A DNA stretch of 64,000 bases from Paenibacillus lutimineralis (GCF_003991425.1 NZ_CP034346.1:4501501-4565500); one strand, 5' to 3'. Shown: positions 47,641 through 56,972, numbered from the stretch's first letter. Translations and numbers: made by a program. The notes: generated by a model not told the origin, from the letters alone.

Positions 47641-47670
47641 AATCATTTCTCCTTCGGCTAATGACTTTAT

Positions 47671-48303
47671 TCAATATAATCTCTTCTCGTAGCTCTCCTC
47701 TAACCCTTTTCGAATAACCTCTTCCGTATATTCAGATGAATTCACATGATCCTTTAATATGGCCGAAATCGACGGCAAAGCGTCGTCCATGGCCCACGAC
47801 TGGTTATCCCATACCTTAGATCGCTTAAAAGCTTTAGCACAATGAATGAAACATTCCTCGACTTCTACTCCAATCCCTAATAGGGGCTGTTTATCTCTAG
47901 ATTTCATCTGTTCCAGAATGTTCTCATCTTTGATCACGAAGGCTTTCCCATTGATTCTAAGCGTCTCTTCTAATCCGGGAATAATAAATATTATGCCGAT
48001 CCTTGGGTTTAACAAGATATTTCTTAATGCATCGATTCTGCGATTGCCTGGCCGCTCTGGAATCACTAAGTGATGCTCATCTATGACTAGAACCGATCCA
48101 GGAGCATCTCCCCGAGGAGATACATCACAAAATCCTTGATCATCCCCAGTGGATATAAATAATAATGGGGACATAGAAATAAAATTCCGACAATGAGCAT
48201 CTAAGTGTTGTATGGCTTTCCTTTTGACAATCTCACTTGGATAACCTATGAGATCTCTAATCTCATCTTCTGAAGACAAGATTTCTTTAAATGGGTTTTG
48301 CAT
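47671..48303 (-). CDS. Pyridoxamine 5'-phosphate oxidase family flavoprotein
   Basis: About 210 residues with the split-barrel FMN-binding fold. Typical of the MSMEG/'PPOX class' group are FISMSPLLFISTGDDQGFCDVSPRGDAPG, HHLVIPERPGNRRIDALRNIL and NPRIGIIFIIPGLEETLRINGKAFV. Likely an FMN- or F420-type reductase acting on small molecules; the substrate is unknown. ATG 48303 follows GTGAGG; an ATG ten codons earlier is less supported. Confidence 0.85.
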   Translation of the reverse strand: MQNPFKEILSSEDEIRDLIGYPSEIVKRKAIQHLDAHCRNFISMSPLLFISTGDDQGFCDVSPRGDAPGSVLVIDEHHLVIPERPGNRRIDALRNILLNPRIGIIFIIPGLEETLRINGKAFVIKDENILEQMKSRDKQPLLGIGVEVEECFIHCAKAFKRSKVWDNQSWAMDDALPSISAILKDHVNSSEYTEEVIRKGLEESYEKRLY

Positions 48304-48403
48304 ATTAGTTCCCTCACTTCCTCGAATATCCATACAAAATCATTCCTGAATGTTTATTAATCTGTTATGTAGCTCTCTTGCTTATCCATTTTTCATTACA
48401 CCT

Positions 48404-48820
48404 TTATTCCATGCTCTTTTTTATCATATAGACCCACTCGCTTGCCTCCTTCAAGGTAAACCCCCCGGCAATACTAAAATCGCCTGTCCGAAGAGCGCCA
48501 TTAATAACTGGTGAAGCAATTAAGTCTTCATTACAATAGATTAATAATTCTTTGCCTAGCAATTTCTGAGTGATTTCTTCTAACTTTTTAGCCTCTTTAA
48601 ATTTTCCACTAATCAAATATTGTTCATCTTTTGAAACACTCACAAATACAGAGTCAAGATCAGCCCCAGTAGCTAGTACGTTTCTATTCTTATCTTCAAA
48701 GGTTACGATTATTTTTTCTTGCTCTACTTTTTTCCCAGGCAAGTCCTTAGTACTGCATCCCGCTATGACGCAAATGCTTAGAAATAGAGTGAATAATATT
48801 ACTGTTTTTCTGAATTTCAT
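48404..48820 (-). CDS. Lipoprotein resembling the SecD P1 head domain
   Basis: A 138-residue lipoprotein with signal VILFTLFLSICVIAGC and lipidated Cys. The mature part ends LLGKELLIYCNEDLIASPVINGALRTGDFSIAGGFTLKEASEW, strikingly like the P1 head of SecD (strand with L-x-I, then SAPVINxxI, then G-x-x-I-x-GxFTxEEA). The membrane channel of SecD is absent, so it is a free-standing head domain on the outer face of the membrane. Function unknown. Confidence 0.75.
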   Translation of the reverse strand: MKFRKTVILFTLFLSICVIAGCSTKDLPGKKVEQEKIIVTFEDKNRNVLATGADLDSVFVSVSKDEQYLISGKFKEAKKLEEITQKLLGKELLIYCNEDLIASPVINGALRTGDFSIAGGFTLKEASEWVYMIKKSME

Positions 48821-48941
48821 CCTTAATCCCCTTTCCCTTCAAGGTAGCTAACCAGTTTTCCAGAATCAAAGTACTTATCGATAATATTTATTAAATGATT
48901 GCATATGTTTTCTTTGGTTTGTAGTTGCCCTGTTTGATGAG

Positions 48942-49943
48942 CTAGTTTAAATGTATATGATTAAATAGAAATGGTGATCCATTTAAATAGTTTCTTAATA
49001 TGGCCTGAGCATAGGGCTGCTCTTCCTTCAAACCCTTGGTTTCTCTTGGATCTGGGGCATGGTGGCAATAATCTTCGATCATAACCATCACCGAAAAGCT
49101 TTCTAGGGCCGGTAGCCAGTTCTCTTCCAAATCTCTTATGCTTTGATACCCTTTAACGACTAATTCTCGTTGCAAAGGATGAAGCCCTAAGATCGCATGT
49201 GCGACATCGTAAAGAAAATATCCAAAGCCACATCTACCAAAATCAATTGGACGAGGATTACCATCATGAAATACAATATTACCTTGGTGTAGATCTCCAT
49301 GAATTAGCCCGTAATTTTGTCCATTCTTATGTATTGTATTAAACCAGCATAAAACTTTCTCGATGGCCAATCGATACAATTTATATTCAGCATCAGTCAG
49401 GAAATAATGATAGTAATCAGCTAACTGAGTTGTTGCTTCTTTAAAGCTTTGCTCCCCCCAAACTGGACGTTCAAAATTAGAAGGCACTTCGAAATCCTGC
49501 GCCACGGAATGTAAGTTTGCTAAAAGAATACCCTCTTTAAAAGCTTGGCCCTCAGTAATGCCACTGTTCACATGAGCACCCTCTACCCAACGCATCAAAG
49601 AAGCATGCGCATAGTAACCATCCCCACGATCGATCGTAACAGTTCTCGAACCATTACGGTCTACAATTCCTAGTGGAACAATCTTCAACTTATCGTACAA
49701 AGACTCTAACCAAACTAATTCAGAATCTATCGCTTCTTTTTTCATTTCAGAATGAATTCGCAGTAGAAATGTTCCATCTACATTTGTCTCTACGATAAAA
49801 GTAGCTGTGTCAGATAGTTGGTTAAACCGAATTTGAGTCCAATCAAGGTCATAATTATGAAGTGCCAATAGGGCCATCCTCTTAACCTGTACAATAGTCT
49901 CTTTGATCGATTCTGCAGATTCTAATTGGAATATTCTATCCAT
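48942..49943 (-). CDS. Aminoglycoside phosphotransferase (APH) family protein
   Basis: About 333 residues with the APH/choline-kinase fold. Catalytic loop YGLIHGDLHQGNIVFHDGNP (Asp and Asn) and the metal site RPIDFGRCGFG are intact. The N-lobe has ATFIVETNVDGTFLLRIH in place of the P-loop region. Substrate could be an aminoglycoside, choline, homoserine or another small alcohol; sequence alone does not say. ATG 49943 is used; TTG 49967 is an alternative. Confidence 0.85.
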   Translation of the reverse strand: MDRIFQLESAESIKETIVQVKRMALLALHNYDLDWTQIRFNQLSDTATFIVETNVDGTFLLRIHSEMKKEAIDSELVWLESLYDKLKIVPLGIVDRNGSRTVTIDRGDGYYAHASLMRWVEGAHVNSGITEGQAFKEGILLANLHSVAQDFEVPSNFERPVWGEQSFKEATTQLADYYHYFLTDAEYKLYRLAIEKVLCWFNTIHKNGQNYGLIHGDLHQGNIVFHDGNPRPIDFGRCGFGYFLYDVAHAILGLHPLQRELVVKGYQSIRDLEENWLPALESFSVMVMIEDYCHHAPDPRETKGLKEEQPYAQAILRNYLNGSPFLFNHIHLN

Positions 49944-50020
49944 GTCATTCCCATTCAGACGTCTCAATATCTTTAAAATTACATTGCCAATTCGTACCTT
50001 TCTCCATTTGCTTCCTCAGA

Positions 50021-50455
50021 TTAAGATTCTTCAACCGTCTTCTCATACATCACTTCATCAGTCAATGAATAATTCGCTTTTTGATAAGTTTTCTGAGCCC
50101 TAACATTGTCCTGTCCCGTTAATACCTTAATTTGCTTAACCCCGATTTGGAGCAATCTTTCTTCTAAAAAGCAAATGATTTGCGGACCCCAGCCTTTTCC
50201 TTGTTCCTCCTCAATGACATATAATTCAGTTATTTCTCCGTGCGGTTCAGAGTAACAAAAGGATTTGTAGTATTGAGCACAGCCAAAACCAACTGCTTGA
50301 TCATTACAAAATGCTAGAACAATAATCTCATTTGTATTCAGGAGACTTTGCCTAACCTCCATTGCAGTTCGTTCCACACCATTAAATTTGTAATTTAATT
50401 CAATTAACGATAAGCTGTCTTCTAAAGTTGCTGGCCTTATAGTTTTATTGGTCAA
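50021..50455 (-). CDS. GNAT acetyltransferase
   Basis: A 144-residue GNAT protein. N-terminus TIRPATLEDSLSLIELNYKFNG, central VGFGCAQYYKS, acetyl-CoA motif ELYVIEEEQGKGWGPQIICFLE and final VRAQKTYQKANYSLTDEVMYEK (the A-x-x-x-Y helix). Start is TTG with GGTGGGA upstream. Substrate unknown. Confidence 0.83.
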   Translation of the reverse strand: MTNKTIRPATLEDSLSLIELNYKFNGVERTAMEVRQSLLNTNEIIVLAFCNDQAVGFGCAQYYKSFCYSEPHGEITELYVIEEEQGKGWGPQIICFLEERLLQIGVKQIKVLTGQDNVRAQKTYQKANYSLTDEVMYEKTVEES

Positions 50456-50527
50456 TTGATACGTCCCACCTTATGAGTTTATTTCCACTTAATGTCGGTC
50501 TACGTAGATCATATTTTGCATTTTATA

Positions 50528-51022
50528 TTAATACGTTTCATCGATTCTTATGTATCCATTTATTTGTTCTCGTTCTCGTTGAAAAATCCCTGATTTATTA
50601 TAATAGTTTCCTTCTGCCGTTATGATTTTATCTTGATCAATTCTTAATACGACTCCAATATGATCATTTAGACCATTCCCTAAAATGTTATCGAATACTA
50701 CAAGATCCCCTTGCTCTGGGATGAACGACAAGTCACTAATGTGATGATAGAACCCGTGTAATTGTCCCCACTCTAACCAAGCCTCTACCCAGGCAAAATT
50801 ACGGGAGACCGGCTCCGAATATCGTACAGGTAACTTCACCCCTGCCTCTATACAACAATAATATACAAATGCAGCACACCAATCGAAACCTATACTTACA
50901 TTATTTCTTGGGAAATAGTTAAGGATCGGCTCCAAATCGGGACCGCATTTATTTTCATTACCCATCAAAGGTCTTGAAGCTAGCTCTTCGGCGATTTGCG
51001 CCAGGATCTCTCTTCGGCTCAC
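50528..51022 (-). CDS. CHAP domain protein
   Basis: A 164-residue protein with a CHAP-type cysteine peptidase/amidase layout: catalytic-type Cys in IGFDWCAAFVYYCCIEAG, GDLVVFDN, His in NDHIGVVLRIDQDKIITAEGNY, then the closing strand. CHAP domains cut peptidoglycan or glutathionylspermidine-like amides. No signal peptide is present, which is unusual for a wall hydrolase. Start is GTG with AAGGAGG upstream. Confidence 0.8.
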   Translation of the reverse strand: MSRREILAQIAEELASRPLMGNENKCGPDLEPILNYFPRNNVSIGFDWCAAFVYYCCIEAGVKLPVRYSEPVSRNFAWVEAWLEWGQLHGFYHHISDLSFIPEQGDLVVFDNILGNGLNDHIGVVLRIDQDKIITAEGNYYNKSGIFQREREQINGYIRIDETY

Positions 51023-51034
51023 GGATTGTCCTCC

Positions 51035-51547
51035 TTAATATCTAACCATCTTCCTTCCCAGTTCATGACCCAGCAATACGATAGGTATGATGAAGAGTCC
51101 GACTGGAACGCTTAATAGAATCTCTGTCCAAGTGACCAAATTATCCGTGATCAATGTATCAAACAAATATATGGTATAAGGCAGAACGAGGAGCACAGCA
51201 CTAACCACACCGGGCGTATACATCTTTAAATATAAGGATTGTCCGACATGTGTGAATACATGAAGAAAGAACAATGTATTGAAGGATAGGAATATAAAAA
51301 ACATTCCTTGCTCCGCAGCAATAAAAACAAACGGAATAAATATAATAAACTCCAGTAAAACAGCAACCGCAAATTGGCCGCTAGTAATATTAAACATCTT
51401 ATCTAGACGCTTACTGATTTTTGAAGGGACCTTGCCAATTACATGATTTCTATTTCTCTTAATCCAAGATTCAACGTATATGATTTCTTCCAGGTCATGG
51501 AGTAAGAATACAACGATAAATAACCATACCAGTGTTTGTATTGTCAT
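51035..51547 (-). CDS. HXXEE domain membrane protein
   Basis: A 170-residue protein with about four membrane segments. The first carries the naming motif, WLFIVVFLLHDLEEIIYVESW (H-D-L-E-E). Members of this family are uncharacterised; the charged residues inside the membrane suggest metal or lipid substrate binding. GAGGTGA precedes the ATG. It ends 12 bases before the CHAP gene. Confidence 0.82.
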   Translation of the reverse strand: MTIQTLVWLFIVVFLLHDLEEIIYVESWIKRNRNHVIGKVPSKISKRLDKMFNITSGQFAVAVLLEFIIFIPFVFIAAEQGMFFIFLSFNTLFFLHVFTHVGQSLYLKMYTPGVVSAVLLVLPYTIYLFDTLITDNLVTWTEILLSVPVGLFIIPIVLLGHELGRKMVRY

Positions 51548-51576
51548 GCTTCATCACCTCTTAGCACCCATTTGAA

Positions 51577-52074
51577 TTATTGTTCCTTATCATCGATGAA
51601 CATTAGGAAATATTCTTTCTGAACTGGATCGCTATAGCCAATGTCATCATTACAAGAATTCAAGTAATATTCCGTTCCTTTGCGCTCTCCTCGTGGCCCG
51701 GTACGTTTATTCATTTGTGTACAGGTCGTGTGCTGTACCCCTTTATTCTGTCCTCCGAATCCGTCCCAAGAGTTATCATAAGTATATAGAATTTCTTCTC
51801 CATTAAACTCAAGATCAATAAATATTGGATCGCCTTCATCAGTGTAATGAGCAAGCGCAACGAGGCAGCTTGTCTTATTCAAATAATCCTCATAGAACTT
51901 CTCTAGCTTATTCACATTAGCTAACCCAGGAGGCCCTACAACAACATAGCCCTGTCTTTTGGCTTGTTGAAAAGACAATTTAGAATGTGACGAATCATTC
52001 GGATTATTATTGGGTCCAGAACTACAAGAAACAAGCAATGCTGATAGAGCAATAATTAATAAATATTTCCTCAA
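51577..52074 (-). CDS. DUF4362 lipoprotein
   Basis: A 165-residue lipoprotein (signal YLLIIALSALLVSC). The mature domain has LSFQQAKRQGYVVVGPPGLANVNKLEKFYEDY, ALAHYTDEGDPIFIDLEFNG, YTYDNSWDGFGG and CTQMNKRTG, the DUF4362 pattern. It lies on the outer face of the membrane. Function unknown. Start is TTG with AGGGGAA upstream. Confidence 0.82.
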   Translation of the reverse strand: MRKYLLIIALSALLVSCSSGPNNNPNDSSHSKLSFQQAKRQGYVVVGPPGLANVNKLEKFYEDYLNKTSCLVALAHYTDEGDPIFIDLEFNGEEILYTYDNSWDGFGGQNKGVQHTTCTQMNKRTGPRGERKGTEYYLNSCNDDIGYSDPVQKEYFLMFIDDKEQ

Positions 52075-52111
52075 CTCTTATTCCCCTAACGATTCCAACT
52101 TAATAACTCTA

Positions 52112-52705
52112 TTACTCTTCACGCTGATATCTACGCATCAATTTATTAGACAGGGCCAACGCCTCTTCACGAGTGGACGCAGGGGCCGCAATGATATATC
52201 CATTTTCGCTGTCCCAATTAACTGTTTGCTGAAAATCCCCCTCAGATTTGTTGGTTGAATTCTGTTCATTGGCCATATTCAAAAGAAACGCCACTTGACT
52301 AAAATCCTTGTTAGTGAACAATAAATGCGAGACATAGCTATTAGATCCCTTTGTAGCTCCCCTCTGATCAAAGTAAAAATAAGGATATACCATGACACCA
52401 AAGCCTTCACTAAAAAAACTTATCTCCAAGTTACGCTGATCCGGTGGCACGGGGATTTGTTCTCCAACAATATTTATTTCTCCTTTGAAAGTACGATGAC
52501 CCTTCAGGGTTGTATACAGCTTGCCTCGAATCACTACCGTTGCCTGTTCCGCATCTGCCTTCGCCCCTTCGGAGCCAAGTTTATACCTAATACCCGTCAA
52601 CGTTACATTGACTGAATGAGGAAGTATTTTATATACTGCCCACGCCGCACAAATAGCGATAACTGCAACAATTAAGCTGATTAGTATGACCCGTCTAGTC
52701 CTCAT
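52112..52705 (-). CDS. Hypothetical membrane-anchored protein
   Basis: About 197 residues with one N-terminal membrane segment (RRVILISLIVAVIAICAAWAVYKIL) and an extracytoplasmic beta-rich domain (VNVTLTGIRYKLGSEG, VVIRGKLYTTLKGHRTFKGEI). The start at 52705 follows GGGAGGA; a longer frame to 52846 has no support. I do not recognise a family. Confidence 0.65.
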   Translation of the reverse strand: MRTRRVILISLIVAVIAICAAWAVYKILPHSVNVTLTGIRYKLGSEGAKADAEQATVVIRGKLYTTLKGHRTFKGEINIVGEQIPVPPDQRNLEISFFSEGFGVMVYPYFYFDQRGATKGSNSYVSHLLFTNKDFSQVAFLLNMANEQNSTNKSEGDFQQTVNWDSENGYIIAAPASTREEALALSNKLMRRYQREE

Positions 52706-52772
52706 CTCATTCCTCCCTAAAAAAATCATGCCCCGGAAGTGTATAGATGTACATTTATATTCCAAATACCTT

Positions 52773-53270
52773 TTATATCTCAAATGATTTTCTGTAATAG
52801 TGTTTGTTATCTTCATCCACATCTGTAGATTTCTCGAATCCGACACTACTCCAGAACCTTTCGTTTGCTTCGTTCGTGGGTGTTAATTCAATGAATAAAG
52901 CACCCTCATTCCTAACAAACTGTTCGGCCTTCAAATAAGCTAATTTGCCATACCCTTGGTTGCGGTATTTAGGTTCGATATAGTATTCCATTAAAAAGCA
53001 TTTTCTGCCTTCATCAAAATAAGTAATATACATTAAAAAGCCAATCATAGCCTCTTCTTGTATAAAACATATTCTTAGTGGATTTATATCTCTGATTCTT
53101 AATTCCTCAATTGCATCTCTATATTCATCAGAGTAAAAGTAATCTCGATCAAACTCATCCCCTATAGATGCGTTAAGAGATAGTTCATTAATATAATTAT
53201 TAAATAACTTCCAAAAGGTAGTTACGTCAGATTCTTTTTCTACAATAGATAGCTCTAGATTATTACTCAT
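52773..53270 (-). CDS. GNAT acetyltransferase
   Basis: About 165 residues. Motifs are ICFIQEEAMIGFLMYITYF, CFLMEYYIEPKYRNQGYGKLAYLKAE, and LFIELTPTNEANERFWSSVGFEKS. Start ATG 53270 has GGAGG five bases upstream; ATG 53282 with AAAGGA is an alternative. Adjacent to two more GNAT genes. Substrate unknown. Confidence 0.83.
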   Translation of the reverse strand: MSNNLELSIVEKESDVTTFWKLFNNYINELSLNASIGDEFDRDYFYSDEYRDAIEELRIRDINPLRICFIQEEAMIGFLMYITYFDEGRKCFLMEYYIEPKYRNQGYGKLAYLKAEQFVRNEGALFIELTPTNEANERFWSSVGFEKSTDVDEDNKHYYRKSFEI

Positions 53271-53322
53271 ACTAGCCTCCATTATATTCCTTTCAACAAC
53301 AATTCTCCTATAGCTCATCAAT

Positions 53323-54180
53323 TCATCTTTTGGTCATTCTTGCAAACCTTGGACCTGCTTGAAAGCCAACTTTCTTATATAGTAGCTCCGCATGATTTCC
53401 CACCGTAACACATAATTTCACAACCTCTGTGTATGTACTAGCGGACTCTTTTATGTAATTTAACATGAACTCTGCAATCCCTCTGTTTCTATACTGAGGA
53501 ATGACACACAACTCACCTATCTCAGCAAATCCAAGTGGCATTTTTTCACTAATACCTGCTATGCAAAGGCCAACAATCTCTTGGCTCTGTTCATTTACAA
53601 CGTAAATAGAAAGATTCCTATGCTTGTAAACCTGCAAAAGATACGTTAAATCCTCGATGATCTTCTCATTATTAGGTACACCAAAGAGCTCGAAGTCAAT
53701 TCCTCCACGATATCCTTCCTTCATTACATCATGAATTCTAGTTATATTGAAAGAATCTCCTAGTGAGTATAAGGTTAGTCCATCAGGAGTTATCGGCTTG
53801 TTACCTCCGCTCGCCGGGCAACACATGACCTGTCGGGTCACATTTACTTTAAAACCAAATGACTGCAGAATATTAACATCATCTTGTAGAACTCCGTTAA
53901 TATTGCTTACATCCTGGCAGCATTTTAGTAGTCCTCTCCACAACTCTTGTCTATTAGAAAATGGAGGAATCATGAAAGGGAACATTACAGTATCATTAAT
54001 CTTTATTACCCCTCCAATCCGATCCTCATCGCACATAATCCAAAAACACTGATCAGTAAACTTCGTATCTTCTAACCGAGTATTCCAGTCGTACCACATC
54101 TCAAGATCGGAGTTGGAGTAGATCACCTGATGAACAGCAAATACATTTTGATCTGCTTGTTCTAATCTATACTGTTTCAC
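53323..54180 (-). CDS. GNAT acetyltransferase (two-part)
   Basis: About 285 residues. The C-terminal half is a full GNAT domain: VVNEQSQEIVGLCIAGISEKMP, FAEIGELCVIPQYRNRGIAEFMLNYI, VVKLCVTVGNHAELLYKKVGFQAG. The N-terminal half is a looser GNAT-like half with CFWIMCDEDRIGGVIKINDTV. Start GTG 54180 follows GAGGTG at seven bases. The arrangement suits tandem-GNAT proteins in which one half is inactive. Confidence 0.82.
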   Translation of the reverse strand: MKQYRLEQADQNVFAVHQVIYSNSDLEMWYDWNTRLEDTKFTDQCFWIMCDEDRIGGVIKINDTVMFPFMIPPFSNRQELWRGLLKCCQDVSNINGVLQDDVNILQSFGFKVNVTRQVMCCPASGGNKPITPDGLTLYSLGDSFNITRIHDVMKEGYRGGIDFELFGVPNNEKIIEDLTYLLQVYKHRNLSIYVVNEQSQEIVGLCIAGISEKMPLGFAEIGELCVIPQYRNRGIAEFMLNYIKESASTYTEVVKLCVTVGNHAELLYKKVGFQAGPRFARMTKR

Positions 54181-54235
54181 AAGATTGCACCTCACAATTT
54201 ATATATTCGAAAGTCCGCCTTCTTTATTAACTCTC

Positions 54236-54727
54236 CTACTCTTTCGTACTAAATTCCTGTATAAATTTCTTTATATCATCTCTATATCTTTCATAATAAT
54301 TATTGTTCGTATAGTCCCTGATCACATTTCTCCAAAATGATATTGCGGGACTATTACTCTCCATTTGTACGACTTTCCAATTCGCTTTGTATAGGTCAAA
54401 AGCTTGTTTAGCAGCGTTCCTCCCAATTCCTTGCCCTCGATATTTCGGCAATACCATAAAGTCATAGATCACATGTGTTGGATCTGGATCAGTATCCAAA
54501 TTTTCGAATAGTACCACTAAGAATCCAACCCTTATCCCTGATAATTCAATAAAGTACGGATTCCACCGAGAATCGCCCTCAAAGAAACAATCAATGTTAA
54601 CATCATAAATTCCATGCTCATTGAGTTCCTCATGCGTATATTTACTAAAATCATAAGTATAGAACTGATAGAAATTGTATAAAGCTTCTTTCTCTCCAAT
54701 CGTTATCGGGACAAGATTAATATCCAT
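54236..54727 (-). CDS. GNAT acetyltransferase
   Basis: A 163-residue GNAT protein. RVGFLVVLFENLD, then VIYDFMVLPKYRGQGIGRNAAKQAFD, then WKVVQMESNSPAISFWRNVIRDY. The N-terminus (LVPITIGEKEALYNFYQFYTYDFSKY) is characteristic of a Bacillales GNAT subgroup with an aromatic-rich substrate side. GAGGAGAG precedes the ATG. Confidence 0.84.
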   Translation of the reverse strand: MDINLVPITIGEKEALYNFYQFYTYDFSKYTHEELNEHGIYDVNIDCFFEGDSRWNPYFIELSGIRVGFLVVLFENLDTDPDPTHVIYDFMVLPKYRGQGIGRNAAKQAFDLYKANWKVVQMESNSPAISFWRNVIRDYTNNNYYERYRDDIKKFIQEFSTKE

Positions 54728-54868
54728 ATGAGGTCTCTCCTCCTCGTTTCATTAGCTTGCGCTTAGTCAAATCAGGTGCTAAACAAACATTACCAATATT
54801 GGGATGCAAAATGAAGGGAGAGAACAACTATTGTTAAACTATCCCTCAGTATCTCTAGCGTAAATAAA

Positions 54869-54909
54869 ACGCCCCAGCCTTAGATAGCTCTTATCCTAGG
54901 CTGGGGCGT
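54869..54909 (-). terminator. Terminator of the CE4 esterase gene
   Basis: ACGCCCCAGCCT and AGGCTGGGGCGT form a 12-bp perfect stem with a 17-base loop. On the minus strand GTTTTATTT follows. It lies about 100 bases after the esterase stop. Confidence 0.85.
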
Positions 54910-55008
54910 ATGTTGTCTGAGCTTTCCCCTGATTATACATCTAATAACCATAAAGGGGGAAGCCTAGCATCAAATCAATGACTATAAAATTGCCTTACTA
55001 TTTCACCT

Positions 55009-56079
55009 TTAGCTAATCTCTAAATAATCGATATAAACATCCCATGTCCCGTTATCAGCTGTTACGACGAGCTCAATTTGCTGATTACCGGTACCATGAC
55101 TGACATTATTTAGGGTGTAGACCGCTGGACTGGTTCCACCAAAGTAGAAGGTCCCCTTGGTCTGCCCACCTATTTTCAAGTCGAGCCTGGCCATATTGGA
55201 GTTATTGGAAGCACCTCGGAGTGAGAAACTATGAGTTCCGCTCGTGAAATTTTGCGTGTACTTGACCGAGTCTCCATTGGCGTATAGAGCAACTCCATTG
55301 AACGTTGAGCTAATGTTCCCCGTGTACTGACCACTCTTCGTCATGCTCTCGGCTTCCACTCTCGTCGTATTACCTGGAGGGTTTGTTGTACCGCCTCCGT
55401 CAGGTGCGACTGCCCGACCCGTTGACGTTGAGATCATACCAGAGCATAGACCACGACTCTTTAGATTCTGCGCAATCTGCGGAATCGCCTGGAGCGTTGT
55501 CTGATACTGGTCATGCATCAGGATCACATCACCGTTCTGCATCGTGCCTACAGCAGCTACGATTTGAGCGGTCGAGGCACCGTTCCAGTCCTGGGAATCA
55601 ACGTTCCACAGCACTTCGGTAAGACCGTTCTGCTGTTCGATCGATTTCAGAGTAGCGTTCGTCTCACCATAAGGTGGACGGAACAGCTTCGGTGCAGTTC
55701 CAGTAGCCGACTGGATTGCTTGCTGAGTCTGCGTAATTTCCGATGACATCTGCGCAGTGCTCAATGTAGTCATGTGCGGATGCGTATAGGAGTGATTGCC
55801 GACCCACATCCCTGCAGTCACTTGAGCCTGGACCAGAGACGGATAACTTTGTGCGTTTTGCCCAGTGTTGAACATTGTTGCTCGTAGACCATTCTGCTTC
55901 AGTGCATTGAGCAAATTTGTCGTATTGCTTGGATTTGGACCATCATCGTACGTCAGACCTACGTAACCGTTCGGACAGTTAGCATCAGCTGCACTAGCTG
56001 CTGGCATCATTGGGATGGAGAACAAACTGCTGAAGAGTCCAAAGGTTGCTACTACTTTTACTATCTTTGCTTTGAACAT
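55009..56079 (-). CDS. Secreted CE4 polysaccharide deacetylase with CBM36-like module
   Basis: A 356-residue secreted enzyme. Signal peptide VVATFGLFSSLFSIPMMPAASAA. The CE4 (NodB) domain covers about residues 35-215: metal-binding TYDDGPNPS (Asp-Asp) and GNHSYTHPHM (His pair), RPPYGETN, LWNVDSQDWNG and ILMHD. After a short Gly/Pro/Asn linker, a module of about 120 residues starts TRVEAESMTKSGQYTG and continues FNGVALYANGDSVKYTQNF, matching CBM36, a calcium-dependent xylan binder known from Paenibacillus. This pairing suggests acetylxylan esterase rather than peptidoglycan deacetylase. AGGAGG precedes the ATG. Confidence 0.88.
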   Translation of the reverse strand: MFKAKIVKVVATFGLFSSLFSIPMMPAASAADANCPNGYVGLTYDDGPNPSNTTNLLNALKQNGLRATMFNTGQNAQSYPSLVQAQVTAGMWVGNHSYTHPHMTTLSTAQMSSEITQTQQAIQSATGTAPKLFRPPYGETNATLKSIEQQNGLTEVLWNVDSQDWNGASTAQIVAAVGTMQNGDVILMHDQYQTTLQAIPQIAQNLKSRGLCSGMISTSTGRAVAPDGGGTTNPPGNTTRVEAESMTKSGQYTGNISSTFNGVALYANGDSVKYTQNFTSGTHSFSLRGASNNSNMARLDLKIGGQTKGTFYFGGTSPAVYTLNNVSHGTGNQQIELVVTADNGTWDVYIDYLEIS

Positions 56080-56280
56080 TAGAACTTTCCTCCTTTTTTA
56101 TTAAAGTGCAGTCTTACCTGTTGGGGTCCAGCATCAAGCCGTAGTAATCTACTAAGCTGTGATAAAATGTTCTTGTTAGAAGATATTGTAAGTATTTAAT
56201 TAATATATTAGCAAACAATTCCTATATATTCCAATTACAAAAGTAAAGATTTTATCGTCAAAAGTATAGGGGCTGTTATT

Positions 56281-56310
56281 AAAAAAAGGCTGCCTTTAAA
56301 GGCAGCCTTA
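56281..56310 (-). terminator. Terminator of the FusB-like gene
   Basis: AAGGCTGCCTT and AAGGCAGCCTT form a perfect hairpin with a very short loop; on the minus strand TTTTTTT follows, 15 bases after the stop codon. Confidence 0.85.
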
Positions 56311-56324
56311 CGTCGGTTCATATG

Positions 56325-56972
56325 TTATTTAGTGGCCGAGAGAATGAATTTCTCCAATGGCCCTAGATTGGTAATACGGTGATTACATTCTTGGTTCTCT
56401 AGGCACACATAATGCCCCATGAACGAAAGATTATCCGGTGAAGAATGAGCAGGCTTCGTCTTGACCGAGAAAAATGCAAGCTCTTGATGCCGATTGCAGA
56501 ACAGACAGTATCCCTTCTTGTGAATCGGCGTAATTCTTCCCTCAATACCGATAAACTTTCCTTCGAATGGGTATACAATAAATAACTTGTTCGTGGCAAT
56601 ATCTACCCAACTTAGATATGTTAAATATCGAAAATCGGTAGCATTCAGGTCCGGTAATTTCAACTTCTTATTCTTAGGGAATAGCTTCTGAATCTGCTTC
56701 GGCGTAATCTGCGGAAAAGGCTCCAGGTAAGGCTCCAATGCGCTAAGGTAGCTCTTAAAGTCACTTGCCGAGTCCAGGGTAGATATTTGTTCCAGCATCT
56801 GCTTCTGATCCTCTGTCAGTGAAGAAAAGGCTTCAACAATGTTCGTTGCGGCACTGTACCTTACGGTTTCCAAGACACTCCGATCCACGACCGTTTGCAA
56901 TGTTTTCTGAAGGAATTCTGCTTGTTTCTTAATCAAATTATACTGATGGTTTCTAATAAATGGTGTACTCAT
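56325..56972 (-). CDS. FusB/FusC family EF-G-binding protein
   Basis: A 215-residue cytosolic protein. Members bind elongation factor G and free it from ribosomes stalled by fusidic acid. The N-terminal helical half (IRNHQYNLIKKQAEFLQKTL) and C-terminal treble-clef zinc finger are visible: Cys156-x2-Cys159 in GYCLFCNRHQ, and Cys190, Cys196 and His198 in HYVCLENQECNHRI. Length matches FusB (213). Whether it gives resistance or serves another EF-G recycling role in this organism is open. The leader upstream holds a promoter, a micro-ORF and alternative hairpins that can hide its ribosome site (AAGGGG). Confidence 0.9.
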   Translation of the reverse strand: MSTPFIRNHQYNLIKKQAEFLQKTLQTVVDRSVLETVRYSAATNIVEAFSSLTEDQKQMLEQISTLDSASDFKSYLSALEPYLEPFPQITPKQIQKLFPKNKKLKLPDLNATDFRYLTYLSWVDIATNKLFIVYPFEGKFIGIEGRITPIHKKGYCLFCNRHQELAFFSVKTKPAHSSPDNLSFMGHYVCLENQECNHRITNLGPLEKFILSATK

